Shown here piece by piece: positions 13,330 through 21,644 of a DNA stretch of 64,000 nucleotides. Source of the stretch: JALYGJ01 sp963781705 (GTDB lineage: Bacteria; Chloroflexota; Limnocylindria; Limnocylindrales; CSP1-4). Where the stretch lies: the NCBI GenBank assembly GCA_963781705.1, contig CAWAGP010000010.1:930001-994000 (forward strand). The letters run 5' to 3'. The number at the start of each line of letters is the position of its first letter. The first letter of the stretch is position 1. A model generated the notes under the pieces. It was given only the letters and a program-made list of their open reading frames with translations. It ran no database searches and had not been told where the DNA came from. The translations under genes were made by a program, and so were the position numbers.

Positions 13330-14722
13330 ATGCGTCGCTTCCTTCCCCTGATCATCGTGGTTGTCGGCCTTGTCGCGCTCGCGGTCAACCTCCTCACGTT
13401 GCCGCGGCCGCTGAGCGATTCGCCGTGCAGTCCACGCCGTCGACGTGTCGGGCTGCATCACGACCAAACTCGGCCTCGACCTGCAGGGCGGCCTGGTCGG
13501 CGAGTACCGCGCGATCCCGACTGCGACCCACGCGGTCACCGCGGACGACCTGTCGACGATCCGGACGATCATCGAGAACCGCATCAACCAGTACGGCGTG
13601 GCCGAGCCCATCGTCCAGACGCAGGGCAGCGACCGCATCGTGGTCGAGATCCCGGGCGTCACCAACGAGGAGGACGTCCGCAAGCTGATCGGCTCGACCG
13701 GCCGGCTCGACTTCGTACCCATCCCGGCCGGCACGACCGGCGTTGGCCAGGGCACCGTGCTGGGCACGACGCTGCCGGAATGCGCGGCCGGCGTGACGAC
13801 ATTCACCAGCGAGTGCGTGCTGTTCAGTGGCGACCAGGTCGATTCGGCGACACCCGGTAACGACCAGACCGGCCAGCGGGCGGTCGATTTCACCCTCAAG
13901 TCGACCGGCGCGCAACTGTTCGGCTCCTACACCAGCCGCAATGTCGGCAACCAGTTCGCCATCGTGCTCGACGGGACGGTCGTCTCGGCGCCATCGATCG
14001 AGTCGGCGATAACCGGCGGTTCCGGCCAGATCCACGGCAGCTTCACCAGCGCCGAGGTGACCCAGCTCGTCACCGTGCTCAAGTACGGCGCGCTGCCGCT
14101 GTCGATCGAGGAAGTCAGCTTCAGCAAGATCAGCCCGACGCTGGGCCTCAACTTCCTGCAGCAGAGCCTGCTCGCCGGCGCCATCGGCATCCTGCTCGTC
14201 TTCATCTTCATGGTGCTGCACTACCGGCTACCCGGCGTGGTGGCGTGCCTGGCCCTGATCTATTACGCGTTCGTCGTGTTCGCCATATTCCGGCTGGTAC
14301 CGGTGACCCTCACGCTGGCCGGCGTCGCCGCGTTCGTCTTATCCGTCGGCATGGCGGTCGACGCCAACATCCTCATCTTCGAGCGCACCAAGGAAGAGCT
14401 GCGCGCGGGCAAGACGCTCGTGCCCGCGATCGAGGCCGGCTTCAATCGCGCCTGGCCGTCGATCTTCGACTCGAACATGTCGAGCATCATCACCGCGTCG
14501 ATCCTGTTCTACTTCGGCTCGGCGACCATCCGCGGCTTCGCCCTCGTGCTGATCATCGGCGTGCTGATCTCGATGTTCACCGCCGTGTCGCTCAGCCGCG
14601 AGATGCTGCGCTGGGTGGTCCGTCAGCCATGGGCACGCCGCGCGTCGTTCTTCGGTGTGCAGGAAGAGGAGCTCGTGCTCACGACGCCGCGAACGCGGCG
14701 CGAGGTGCGCGCCGGTGTTTGA
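13330..14722 (+). CDS. secD: protein translocase subunit SecD, apparent frameshift near 13415-13441
   Basis: SecD pulls exported proteins across the membrane after SecA-driven translocation. The first TM helix (MRRFLPLIIVVVGLVALAVN) is read from ATG 13330, but the conserved TKLGLDLQGG motif and all later parts are in the next frame, which opens only after a TGA at 13412. The switch must lie between 13415 and 13441 and needs one extra or two missing bases in the sequence. The remaining protein is complete: the periplasmic P1 region, NRINQYGVAEPIVQTQG, and a C-terminal bundle of TM helices from about 14160 to 14630 including GMAVDANILIFERTKEE. Without the fix, a GTG at 13445 would yield SecD lacking TM1. 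The next gene, secF, overlaps by 8 nt. Confidence 0.85.
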
Positions 14723-15971
14723 CATCATCGGCAAGCGCCGGTGGTTCTACGCGCTGAGCCTGGTCGTGCTCATCCCGGGCATCATCTTCATCCTGCTGAC
14801 GCCGATCACCGGCGGCAAGGTGGGGCTGCAGTTCTCGATCGACTTCACCGGTGGCACCGTGTGGGAGATCCACTTCGCCAACGGCACGCCGACACCGTCG
14901 CAGGTACAGGATGTGATGACCGCGCAGGGCCTGCCCGGCGAAGTCGCCATCACGACATCGGGCGACCGCAACTACGTGATGATCAGGACGATCCAGATCG
15001 GCCTGGAAGAGCTGCCCACGGCGACCTCTTCGCCCGCGGCCAGCGCCTCACCTGAGGCAAGCGCGTCCGCCGTCGCCAGCGCGTCGCCCGTGGCGAGCGA
15101 GTCACCGACTGCGAGCGCGACGGCAGCCGCCAGCGAATCACCCGCTCCCAGCGGATCGGCTGAGCCGTCGGAATCGCCTGGTGCTGCTCCGTCGGCCTCG
15201 CCGACGGCCGCACCATCGGCCAGCCCCGCCCCATCCGAGAGCCCATCGCCGGCCGCCGGCGCAGGAGCATCTCCCAGCCCGTCGCCGTCGCCCGGCGCAG
15301 GTGCCGAAATCGGACTGCCCACATCAGGCCGGCTGGCCGACCTTCGCTACGCGCTCGAGGCGAAGTTCGGGCCTATCGACGAAGTCCGCCAGGAGGCGAG
15401 CATCGGCCCGCTCATCAGCAACGAGATCGCCCAGCAGGCGCTGCTGCTGATCATCCTCGGTTCGATCGGCATCCTGGCCTGGATGACGTTCCGTTTCGCC
15501 GACTTCCGGATGGGCATGACCGCCATCGCGGCGCTGCTCCACGACGTGGTCGTGGTGGTCGGCATATTTGCCATCCTGGGCACGTTCATGGGCTTGCAGG
15601 TCGACGCCCTCTTCGTGACGGCGATGCTGACCGTCATCGGCTTCTCTGTGCACGACACGATCGTGGTCTACGACCGGATCCGTGAGAACCGCATCCGCCA
15701 TGCCGGTGAGCCGTTTTCGGCCGTCGTCAACCACAGCCTGCTGCAGACTCTCGGCCGCTCGCTGAACACCTCGATGACCACGGTGCTGGTGCTGTTCGCG
15801 CTGCTGCTGTTCGGCAGCGATGCCATCCGCGCCTTCGTCTTCGCGATGATGATCGGCATCATCTCCGGCACGTACTCGTCGATCTTCAATGCCAGCGCGC
15901 TGCTCGTCACGTGGCACGAGTGGGCCGATCGGCGCCGGCAGCAGGAGTTCGCCGCGGCTCGCACGCGGTGA
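14715..15971 (+). CDS. secF: protein translocase subunit SecF with a long Pro-Ala-Ser linker
   Basis: Partner of SecD in the Sec export machine. The start is GTG 14715, inside the end of secD, giving VFDIIGKRRWFYALSLVVLIPG with TM1 at about residues 9-30, then FSIDFTGGTVWEI. The C-terminal TM bundle begins near residue 235 and carries VHDTIVVYDRIRENR, the SecF signature. Between about residues 102 and 198, in the first extracytoplasmic domain, lies a near-pure Ala/Ser/Pro/Glu tract (15020-15310) that normal SecF proteins lack. At 418 residues the protein is about 100 longer than usual, accounted for by this tract. The reading frame is intact across it, and flanking domains are conserved. Confidence 0.93.
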   Translation: MFDIIGKRRWFYALSLVVLIPGIIFILLTPITGGKVGLQFSIDFTGGTVWEIHFANGTPTPSQVQDVMTAQGLPGEVAITTSGDRNYVMIRTIQIGLEELPTATSSPAASASPEASASAVASASPVASESPTASATAAASESPAPSGSAEPSESPGAAPSASPTAAPSASPAPSESPSPAAGAGASPSPSPSPGAGAEIGLPTSGRLADLRYALEAKFGPIDEVRQEASIGPLISNEIAQQALLLIILGSIGILAWMTFRFADFRMGMTAIAALLHDVVVVVGIFAILGTFMGLQVDALFVTAMLTVIGFSVHDTIVVYDRIRENRIRHAGEPFSAVVNHSLLQTLGRSLNTSMTTVLVLFALLLFGSDAIRAFVFAMMIGIISGTYSSIFNASALLVTWHEWADRRRQQEFAAARTR

Positions 15972-15978
15972 CCGCGGC

Positions 15979-16812
15979 TTGAACTTCCTGGCCCGGCTCG
16001 ATGCGCGAGTCGCGGCTGTTGGCACGCGGCTGTGCGTCGGCGTCGACCCCGATCCGGCCGGGCTGCCGCCGGGCTTCCCGGCCGACGCTTCCGGCATCGA
16101 ACGTTTCGCGCGGCTGATCCTCGATGCGGCGCTGCCCGGTGCCGCTGCGGTCAAGTTCAACGTGGCTTTCTTCGAGGCCTTCGGCAGCGCCGGCAGCGCC
16201 GCGCTCGAGCGCGTCCGCTCGACGGTTCCATCCGACGTCCCGGTGATCATCGATGCCAAGCGCGGCGATATCGGCAATACCGCCCTGCGTTACGCGGCCG
16301 CGCTGTTCGACGCGCTCGGCGCTGATGCCATCACGGCCAATCCGTACCTGGGCCGCGATGCGCTCGCTCCGTTTCTCGAGCGCGACGATCGCTTCGTATA
16401 CGTGGTTTGCCGGACCTCGAACGCGGGCGCCGCCGAGCTGCAGAACCTGCCTGTCGGCAGCGATGGGGCGCCGCTCTTCATTCACGTCGCGCGGCGCGCC
16501 GTGGAGTGGTCGAAGGGCCGTGACAACGTCGGTCTCGTGGTCGGTGCTACGGCGCCGACTGAGCTGGCGCAGCTGCGCTCGGCCGCACCTGGGCTGCCTT
16601 TCCTGGTGCCCGGCCTGGGCGCACAGGAAGGCGATATCGCGGCCGTGCTGGAGGCAGGCGCGGCCACCGGCCCGCCCGGCTCCGCAGTCCGCGGCGGGGC
16701 GCTCCTCGTCAACGTGTCGCGTGACATCAGCCGGGCCGCGACGGGTGCCGCGGATGTGGGCGAGGCGATCGCCAACGCGGCCACCGTGTGGCGTCGGCGG
16801 CTCGCGATCTGA
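15979..16812 (+). CDS. pyrF: orotidine 5'-phosphate decarboxylase, type 2
   Basis: Final step of UMP synthesis: OMP to UMP + CO2. The catalytic array is IIDAKRGDIGNTA (Lys and Asp pair of the D-x-K-x-x-D motif), preceded by VKFNVAFFEAFG and GVDPDPAGLPPG, features of the longer type-2 (PyrF group 2) enzymes of about 270-280 residues. The protein is 277 residues. The start is TTG 15979, 7 nt after the secF stop; family members begin F-L-x-R-L-x-x-R as here. No other pyrimidine genes are nearby, so it appears to travel with the export operon for cotranscription rather than function. Confidence 0.93.
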   Translation: MNFLARLDARVAAVGTRLCVGVDPDPAGLPPGFPADASGIERFARLILDAALPGAAAVKFNVAFFEAFGSAGSAALERVRSTVPSDVPVIIDAKRGDIGNTALRYAAALFDALGADAITANPYLGRDALAPFLERDDRFVYVVCRTSNAGAAELQNLPVGSDGAPLFIHVARRAVEWSKGRDNVGLVVGATAPTELAQLRSAAPGLPFLVPGLGAQEGDIAAVLEAGAATGPPGSAVRGGALLVNVSRDISRAATGAADVGEAIANAATVWRRRLAI

Positions 16813-16840
16813 GCGCTGCTGTTCCAGGCGAGGCCGGGAG

Positions 16841-16846
16841 TAGAAT
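16841..16846 (+). promoter_or_regulatory. tatA -10 box (leaderless geometry)
   Basis: TAGAAT is followed after 6 nt by the tatA GTG at 16853. A TTG at 16847 directly adjoins the box and is too close to be transcribed as a start, which favours the GTG. Confidence 0.5.
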
Positions 16847-16852
16847 TTGGCC

Positions 16853-17194
16853 GTGCTTGCGAACGTCATCGACATCAGCCCGCTCACTCTCGTTGTGCTG
16901 CTGGTGCTGGCCCTGCTGATCTTGGGCCCGGGCAAGCTGCCGGAGGTTGGCGCCGCGCTGGGCAAGAGCCTGCGTGAGTTCCGCAACGCCACCAATGAGG
17001 TGCGCGAATCGGCCCAGATATCGACCAGTACGCCCGCCGCCCCGACGGTACGAGAAGCGACTGCTGCCGAAGCCGGCACAGATGCAGCGGCGGAGGTGCC
17101 GATCGACGACAAGGAGAGGATCCGCAGGCTGGAGACCCGCCTGCACGAACTCGAGCAGGAACGCCAGTCCGAGCCCGGGTCTGCCGAACACTGA
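16853..17194 (+). CDS. tatA: twin-arginine translocase subunit TatA/TatB family
   Basis: Pore-forming or receptor component of the Tat system, which exports folded proteins. A single N-terminal TM helix (LTLVVLLVLALLILGP) is followed by the hinge G-P-G-K-L-P and an amphipathic helix (EVGAALGKSLREFRNATNEV), the standard TatA/B architecture. The C-terminal half is Ala/Glu-rich and ends in a charged coil (RIRRLETRLHELEQERQ). TatA and TatB cannot be separated with confidence; only one such gene is present in front of tatC, so a two-component TatAC system is possible. Length 113 residues. Confidence 0.9.
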   Translation: MLANVIDISPLTLVVLLVLALLILGPGKLPEVGAALGKSLREFRNATNEVRESAQISTSTPAAPTVREATAAEAGTDAAAEVPIDDKERIRRLETRLHELEQERQSEPGSAEH

Positions 17195-17236
17195 TCTAGA
17201 CACGCGCTCCACCGGGCGCCATTCCGAGGAGCGGTG

Positions 17237-18028
17237 ATGGCGGAACTTACCGAACGCCAGCGGGCGGTGCTGCCACGTCCGCCCGCCCCGGGTGCCGAGC
17301 AGGCGGACGAGAAGGTGATGCCACTCCTCGACCATCTCGCCGAGCTGCGCCGCCGGCTGTTTATTGGCATCGTGGCCGTGGCGCTTGGGTCGATTCTGGG
17401 TTGGCTTTTGGCGCCCGATGCGCTTCGCATCCTGAAGGCGCCCATCAGCGAGCCACTGAGATTCACTACGCCAGGCGCGGCGTTGTTCATCCAGGTCAAG
17501 CTGGCGGTGGTCATCGGCCTGCTGCTCGGCTCGCCGGTTGTCTTCTACGAGTTATGGGCGTTCATTTCGCCCGGCTTGACGGCCCGCGAGCGCCGTCTGG
17601 CGCGGCCATGGCTCCCGCTGGCATTGCTGTTTGGCATCATCGGTGTGGCGACCGCCTACGCCATACTGCCTATCGCGACGTCCTTCCTCCTGGGCTTCCA
17701 AATTCCCGGCGTGATCGAGCCGCTCATCACGGCCGACGGCTACTTCTCGTTCGTGACGATGCTCTTTCTCTCCTTTGGCCTGGTGATGCAGTTTCCGATC
17801 GTGCTTTTCCTGCTGACCAAGGCCCGCATCGTCAGCGTTGACCGCTTGCGCCGCAGCCGACGTTACGTTCTACTCGGTATGTTCACCATGGCAGTCGTGG
17901 TACTGCCAACTGGCGACCCATTCAGCCCGACGGTCATGACCCTCGTGATGTATCCGCTCTACGAGCTGACCATCTGGATGGCCGCGCGCTCGCAGAGCCC
18001 GGCGAAACGTCCGGCCGCTGATGGCTGA
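17237..18028 (+). CDS. tatC: twin-arginine translocase subunit TatC
   Basis: Receptor for twin-arginine signal peptides, with six TM helices. Family landmarks are MPLLDHLAELRRRLFIG at the start of TM1, FIQVKLAVVIGLLLGSPVVFYELWAFISPGLTARER in the first half, and VTMLFLSFGLVMQFPIVLFLL later. The start is ATG 17237: GAGGAG at 17226-17231 gives a 5 nt spacing, whereas the GTG at 17234 would be only 2 nt away. Length 264 residues. It overlaps rapZ by 8 nt. Confidence 0.95.
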   Translation: MAELTERQRAVLPRPPAPGAEQADEKVMPLLDHLAELRRRLFIGIVAVALGSILGWLLAPDALRILKAPISEPLRFTTPGAALFIQVKLAVVIGLLLGSPVVFYELWAFISPGLTARERRLARPWLPLALLFGIIGVATAYAILPIATSFLLGFQIPGVIEPLITADGYFSFVTMLFLSFGLVMQFPIVLFLLTKARIVSVDRLRRSRRYVLLGMFTMAVVVLPTGDPFSPTVMTLVMYPLYELTIWMAARSQSPAKRPAADG

Positions 18029-18938
18029 CGCAATTTCGCCGCGCGCCGGCGGCAAGGTCGCTGTCGGTCCGCGCCCGCACGTGGCGATCATCTCCGGCCT
18101 GTCGGGCGCGGGCAAGACCGCGGCGAGCAAGCTGCTCGAGGACGCCGGCTACCGGGTGGTCGACAACCTGCCGGCTGAGCTGCTGCGCGATCTGGCGCAG
18201 CTGGTGGCGCGCGAACCGGCCAACTATGAGCGGCTGGCGCTGGTGGTCGATGCGCGCGCCGGCGACGTCCAGGTCGCGTTCGAACAGGCGCGCAGCGCGC
18301 TCCAGGCGCGCGATATCAGTCCCCAGGTGTTCTTTCTCGAGGCGCGCGACGATGTGCTCATCCGCCGTTACAGCGAGACCCGCCATCGCCATCCACTCGA
18401 CACCGACGACCACGGCGTCGCCGCGTCGATCGCGCGCGAGCGCGAACTATTGGGCGGCATCCGCGCGCAGGCGGACGTGATTATCGACACTTCCGAACTG
18501 TCCGGCCGTCAGCTCCGAGAACGGCTCCACTCCGCGCTCGACCTGCCCGGTCAGAACGCGGGTATCGGCCTGCAGCTGATCAGCTTCGGCTACAAGCACG
18601 GCGTTCCGCTCGAGGCCGACGTGGTCTTCGACGTGCGCTTCATGGAGAACCCCTTCTATATCGACCGGTTGCGGCCGCTGACGGGCCTCGACGAACCGGT
18701 CCGCGACTTCGTCATCAGCCAGCCCATCACGGAGCGCTTCCTGGACGTCGTGCAGGAGTACCTGGCGTTGACCTTGCCGGGCTACGAGGCGGAGGGCAAG
18801 TCGCGGCTCGTGGTGGGTATCGGCTGCACCGGCGGCCAGCACCGTTCGATCGCCATTGCCGAGGCGCTGGCCGCCCGCTGGAGGACGAGGGCGGCGATCC
18901 CCGTCACCGTCTGGCACCGCGAGCTGGAACAATCATGA
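18021..18938 (+). CDS. rapZ: RapZ/YvcJ-family nucleotide-binding protein
   Basis: P-loop protein of the RapZ (YvcJ) family. In E. coli RapZ is an RNA adaptor controlling glucosamine-6-phosphate synthesis; in Gram-positives the YvcJ homologue is a GTPase-like protein of less certain role. Walker A ISGLSGAGKT is at residues 24-33, DNLP follows near 49, and the conserved C-terminal part includes FGYKHGVPLEADVVFDVRFMENP and GIGCTGGQHRS, typical of the RNA-binding-like domain. Length 305 residues. It overlaps both tatC (8 nt) and yvcK (4 nt); the rapZ-yvcK-whiA order is widely conserved in monoderm bacteria. Confidence 0.93.
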   Translation: MADAISPRAGGKVAVGPRPHVAIISGLSGAGKTAASKLLEDAGYRVVDNLPAELLRDLAQLVAREPANYERLALVVDARAGDVQVAFEQARSALQARDISPQVFFLEARDDVLIRRYSETRHRHPLDTDDHGVAASIARERELLGGIRAQADVIIDTSELSGRQLRERLHSALDLPGQNAGIGLQLISFGYKHGVPLEADVVFDVRFMENPFYIDRLRPLTGLDEPVRDFVISQPITERFLDVVQEYLALTLPGYEAEGKSRLVVGIGCTGGQHRSIAIAEALAARWRTRAAIPVTVWHRELEQS

Positions 18939-20044
18939 GCGGCACCGACGGCGAGAGGACGCGGCGGCGCGGCGGGCGCAGCTGGTGGACGCGCTGGCTG
19001 GCCCCCAGCGGCACGGTGATGCGCTCGCGCGGGCCGCGCATCGTCACCATCGGCGGTGGCACCGGGTTGTCGGTGCTGCTGCACGGACTGAAGGAACTGA
19101 CCGAGAACATCACCGCCGTGGTCACGGTCGCCGACGACGGCGGCTCGTCGGGGCGGCTGCGCGACGAGCTCGGCGTGCCCCCGATGGGCGACATCCGCGC
19201 GTGCATCGTTGCGCTGGCCGACAACGAGACGCAGATGGGCCGCCTGCTGCAATACCGCTTCCCGGAGAGCTCGAACGGCAGCTATGGGGGTCCCGAGCGG
19301 CGTACCCAGAGCGGGGCGCCCGAAGTGTCCGGGCACAGTTTCGGCAACCTGCTCATCGCCGCACTGACCGATATCACGGGCGATTTCGAGGAGGCCGTGC
19401 GCCAAGCCAATCGCGTGCTCGCCGTGCGCGGGCGCGTGGTGCCCGTTGCCGGCGGGCCGATCACGCTGCATGCCGAACTGCGCGACGGCACGGTGCTGAG
19501 CGGCGAATCGGCCATCGAGCGGTCGGCCGGCATCGAACGCGTGTGGCTCACGCCGAGCGATATCCAGCCGTCGCGCGAGGCCGTCGAGAGCCTCCTCTCG
19601 GCCGACCTGATCGTCATCGGCCCGGGCAGCCTGTACACCAGCTTGCTGGCGCCACTGCTGCTGCCAGGCATCCGTCACGCGCTCGCGGCGGCCGTGGCGC
19701 CGCGCGTGTACGTGTGCAACGTCGCGACGCAGGTCGGCGAGACGCAGGATTACGCGTTGTCCGATCATCTCGCGGCGTTCGAGCGCCACGGTTTGGCGGA
19801 CCTGATCGACGGCGTGCTGGCCAACGACAACTACACCGCGCGGGTACCCGAGCACTATCCGGCGGCGCCGGTCCGGATCGACATCGAGCAGGGGCACGGC
19901 AGCTGGCCGTTGATCGTGCCGCGTGACGTCGTCGATCACGGCAACGCCCACCGACACGACTCGCACCGCCTGGCGGCCGTGCTACTTGGCCTCTACTACG
20001 ACCGTGCGCTGCAGTCCCGGTCGCGTGCGGCGGTCGGTTCGTGA
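18935..20044 (+). CDS. yvcK: YvcK/CofD-family gluconeogenesis factor
   Basis: Member of the CofD-like YvcK group, which binds UDP-sugars and is needed for cell shape and growth on gluconeogenic carbon in Bacillus. The nucleotide-binding core is IVTIGGGTGLSVLLHGLKEL (about residues 31-50) and VADDGGSSGRLRDELGV, with GHSFGNLLIAALT further on. An N-terminal extension of about 28 basic residues (RTRRRGGRSWWTRWL) precedes the domain. Length 369 residues. ATG 18935 overlaps the rapZ stop, and whiA begins at its own stop. Confidence 0.93.
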   Translation: MSGTDGERTRRRGGRSWWTRWLAPSGTVMRSRGPRIVTIGGGTGLSVLLHGLKELTENITAVVTVADDGGSSGRLRDELGVPPMGDIRACIVALADNETQMGRLLQYRFPESSNGSYGGPERRTQSGAPEVSGHSFGNLLIAALTDITGDFEEAVRQANRVLAVRGRVVPVAGGPITLHAELRDGTVLSGESAIERSAGIERVWLTPSDIQPSREAVESLLSADLIVIGPGSLYTSLLAPLLLPGIRHALAAAVAPRVYVCNVATQVGETQDYALSDHLAAFERHGLADLIDGVLANDNYTARVPEHYPAAPVRIDIEQGHGSWPLIVPRDVVDHGNAHRHDSHRLAAVLLGLYYDRALQSRSRAAVGS

Positions 20045-20841
20045 TGGCGACCTCGTCCGCCGCGCGGGTCCACCACTCGGACCGCGACCTGGCCGCCGCG
20101 GTGCGCACCGAGTTGGCGTCGATTGAACCGACGCGCCGCTGCTGTCAGCGCGCGGAGCGCGCCGGTCTGGGCGCTGCGGCCCAGGGCCGCGCGCGTTCGC
20201 CACAGGTGGGCCGGCTCGCCGTCCGGTTGGAGACGGTTGACGGCTCGCGCGACTTCGACTGGGGGGTCGCGGCCGAACATTGCCGGCTGGCCTACCTGCG
20301 CGGAGTGGTCCTGGCCCACGGCTCGCTGAGCGTCGGATCGTCGGGCAGCCACCTCGAACTGGTGCTGCCGCCCGATCAACTCGCCGAGGCCAGCGCGCAC
20401 GTGGCCGAGCTCGGCCTGCCGGCCAGCGCACGAATTCGGCGGGGCCGGGGAGTGCTCACCTGGAAGGGCGGATCGGCGGTACTCGATCTCTTGCGCCTCG
20501 TCGGGCTGTCGTCAGCGGCACTCGAGATCGAATCGCGCTTCGTCGGTCGGGCGCTGAACGGTCACCTGAACCGCGTTGTTAACGCCGAGAACGCCAATCT
20601 GCAGCGGGCGGTGACGGCCGCCAGCCGGCAGCTGGCCGAGATTGACACACTCGACCGGAACGGCGGCCTGCGCCGCCTGCCAACCCAGGTCCGCCGGGTC
20701 GCGACGGCTCGTCGCCGCGCGCCCGAGGCGACACTGGCCGAGTTGGCCGCGAGCCTGGAGCTCTCGCGCGGCCAGGTTCAGCGGGCGTTCGAGCACATTG
20801 CAGATGTCGCGCTGCACGCGGCAGGGGAGGACCACGAATGA
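20044..20841 (+). CDS. whiA: WhiA-type DNA-binding regulator
   Basis: WhiA proteins combine a degenerate LAGLIDADG homing-endonuclease-like domain with a helix-turn-helix and control sporulation septation in Streptomyces and division or carbon metabolism elsewhere. Seen here: the RRCCQRAERAGLG segment near residue 35, CRLAYLRGVVLAHGSLSV, VNAENANLQRAVTAASRQLAEI near the middle, and a C-terminal HTH (ATLAELAASLELSRGQVQRAFEHIAD). At 265 residues it is shorter than the usual 300-330; the LAGLIDADG half is compact. ATG 20044 and the GTG at 20041 both fit. It overlaps tpiA by 4 nt. Confidence 0.9.
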   Translation: MATSSAARVHHSDRDLAAAVRTELASIEPTRRCCQRAERAGLGAAAQGRARSPQVGRLAVRLETVDGSRDFDWGVAAEHCRLAYLRGVVLAHGSLSVGSSGSHLELVLPPDQLAEASAHVAELGLPASARIRRGRGVLTWKGGSAVLDLLRLVGLSSAALEIESRFVGRALNGHLNRVVNAENANLQRAVTAASRQLAEIDTLDRNGGLRRLPTQVRRVATARRRAPEATLAELAASLELSRGQVQRAFEHIADVALHAAGEDHE

Positions 20842-21644
20842 CCGCTCGACCGGTGATCATCGCTGCCAACTGGAAGATGAACACGACGCCGGCCGATGCC
20901 GCGCGACTGTCGCTGGAGATCGCCGCGGCAACGCGCGTGGACGGTGTGACCCGGGTCGTCTGCCCGCCCTTCGTCTGCCTCGAGCCGGTGGCGCGCGTGC
21001 TAGCCGGCAGTGGCGTCGACATCGGGGCGCAGAACGTGCACGCCGAGGTGTTCGGTGCCTACACCGGCGAGGTTTCCGCGGCCATGCTGGCTGGGCTGGC
21101 GACGTGGAGCATCATCGGCCACTCCGAACGGCGTCGCGACCAGGGGGAAAGTGACCAACTGGTCGGCCGCAAGCTGCTGCGCTGTGTCGAGTACGGCCTG
21201 CGGCCCATCCTGTGCGTGGGCGAACAGCTTGCCGAACGGGAGAGCGGCCTCGCCGAGTCGACTGTGCGCCGGCAACTGGAGGCCACGCTGGCAGAGTTCG
21301 ACCGCCTCGGTGGCGAACTACCGGCCGACCTGGTGATCGCCTACGAGCCAGTCTGGGCGATCGGGACGGGCCGCACCGCGCGCGGCAGCGACGCGGCGGC
21401 GATGGCCAACGAGGTCCGTTCTGTATTCGCCGGCAGCGGGTTGTCCGGCGGAGCCGACCGCCTGCCGATCCTGTATGGCGGCAGCGTCACCAGCGCGTCA
21501 ATCGACGAATTCCTGGCGGAGCCCACGATCGACGGGGCGCTGGTCGGTGGGGCGAGCCTCAAGGTTGACGAAATGGCCGGCATCGTCGCCCGCGCAGGCA
21601 TGACCGCCGCGGCGCGCGCCGGCATCGGAAAGGATTCAGCATGA
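20838..21644 (+). CDS. tpiA: triosephosphate isomerase
   Basis: Interconverts dihydroxyacetone phosphate and glyceraldehyde 3-phosphate. Active-site landmarks: AANWKMN with the catalytic Lys (residues 10-16), HSERR with the catalytic His, and AYEPVWAIGTG with the catalytic Glu; the phosphate-gripping GGS appears as LYGGSVTS. Length 268 residues, slightly long. Start ATG overlaps the whiA stop (ATGA), and the stop overlaps the start of gpmI in the same way, so these are translationally coupled. Confidence 0.97.
   Translation: MTARPVIIAANWKMNTTPADAARLSLEIAAATRVDGVTRVVCPPFVCLEPVARVLAGSGVDIGAQNVHAEVFGAYTGEVSAAMLAGLATWSIIGHSERRRDQGESDQLVGRKLLRCVEYGLRPILCVGEQLAERESGLAESTVRRQLEATLAEFDRLGGELPADLVIAYEPVWAIGTGRTARGSDAAAMANEVRSVFAGSGLSGGADRLPILYGGSVTSASIDEFLAEPTIDGALVGGASLKVDEMAGIVARAGMTAAARAGIGKDSA

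Noticed and set aside
13445..14722. SecD beginning at GTG 13445
   Set aside because: It would lack the first transmembrane helix, which is clearly encoded just upstream in another frame behind a -10 box; kept only as an alternative.
15020..15310. Collagen-like or adhesin gene in the SecF region
   Set aside because: The Pro/Ala/Ser tract is in frame inside SecF and has no separate start, signal peptide or stop.
20044..20841. Homing endonuclease or intein remnant (LAGLIDADG-like region)
   Set aside because: The context after yvcK and the C-terminal helix-turn-helix identify WhiA, in which this domain is a normal, non-cutting part.
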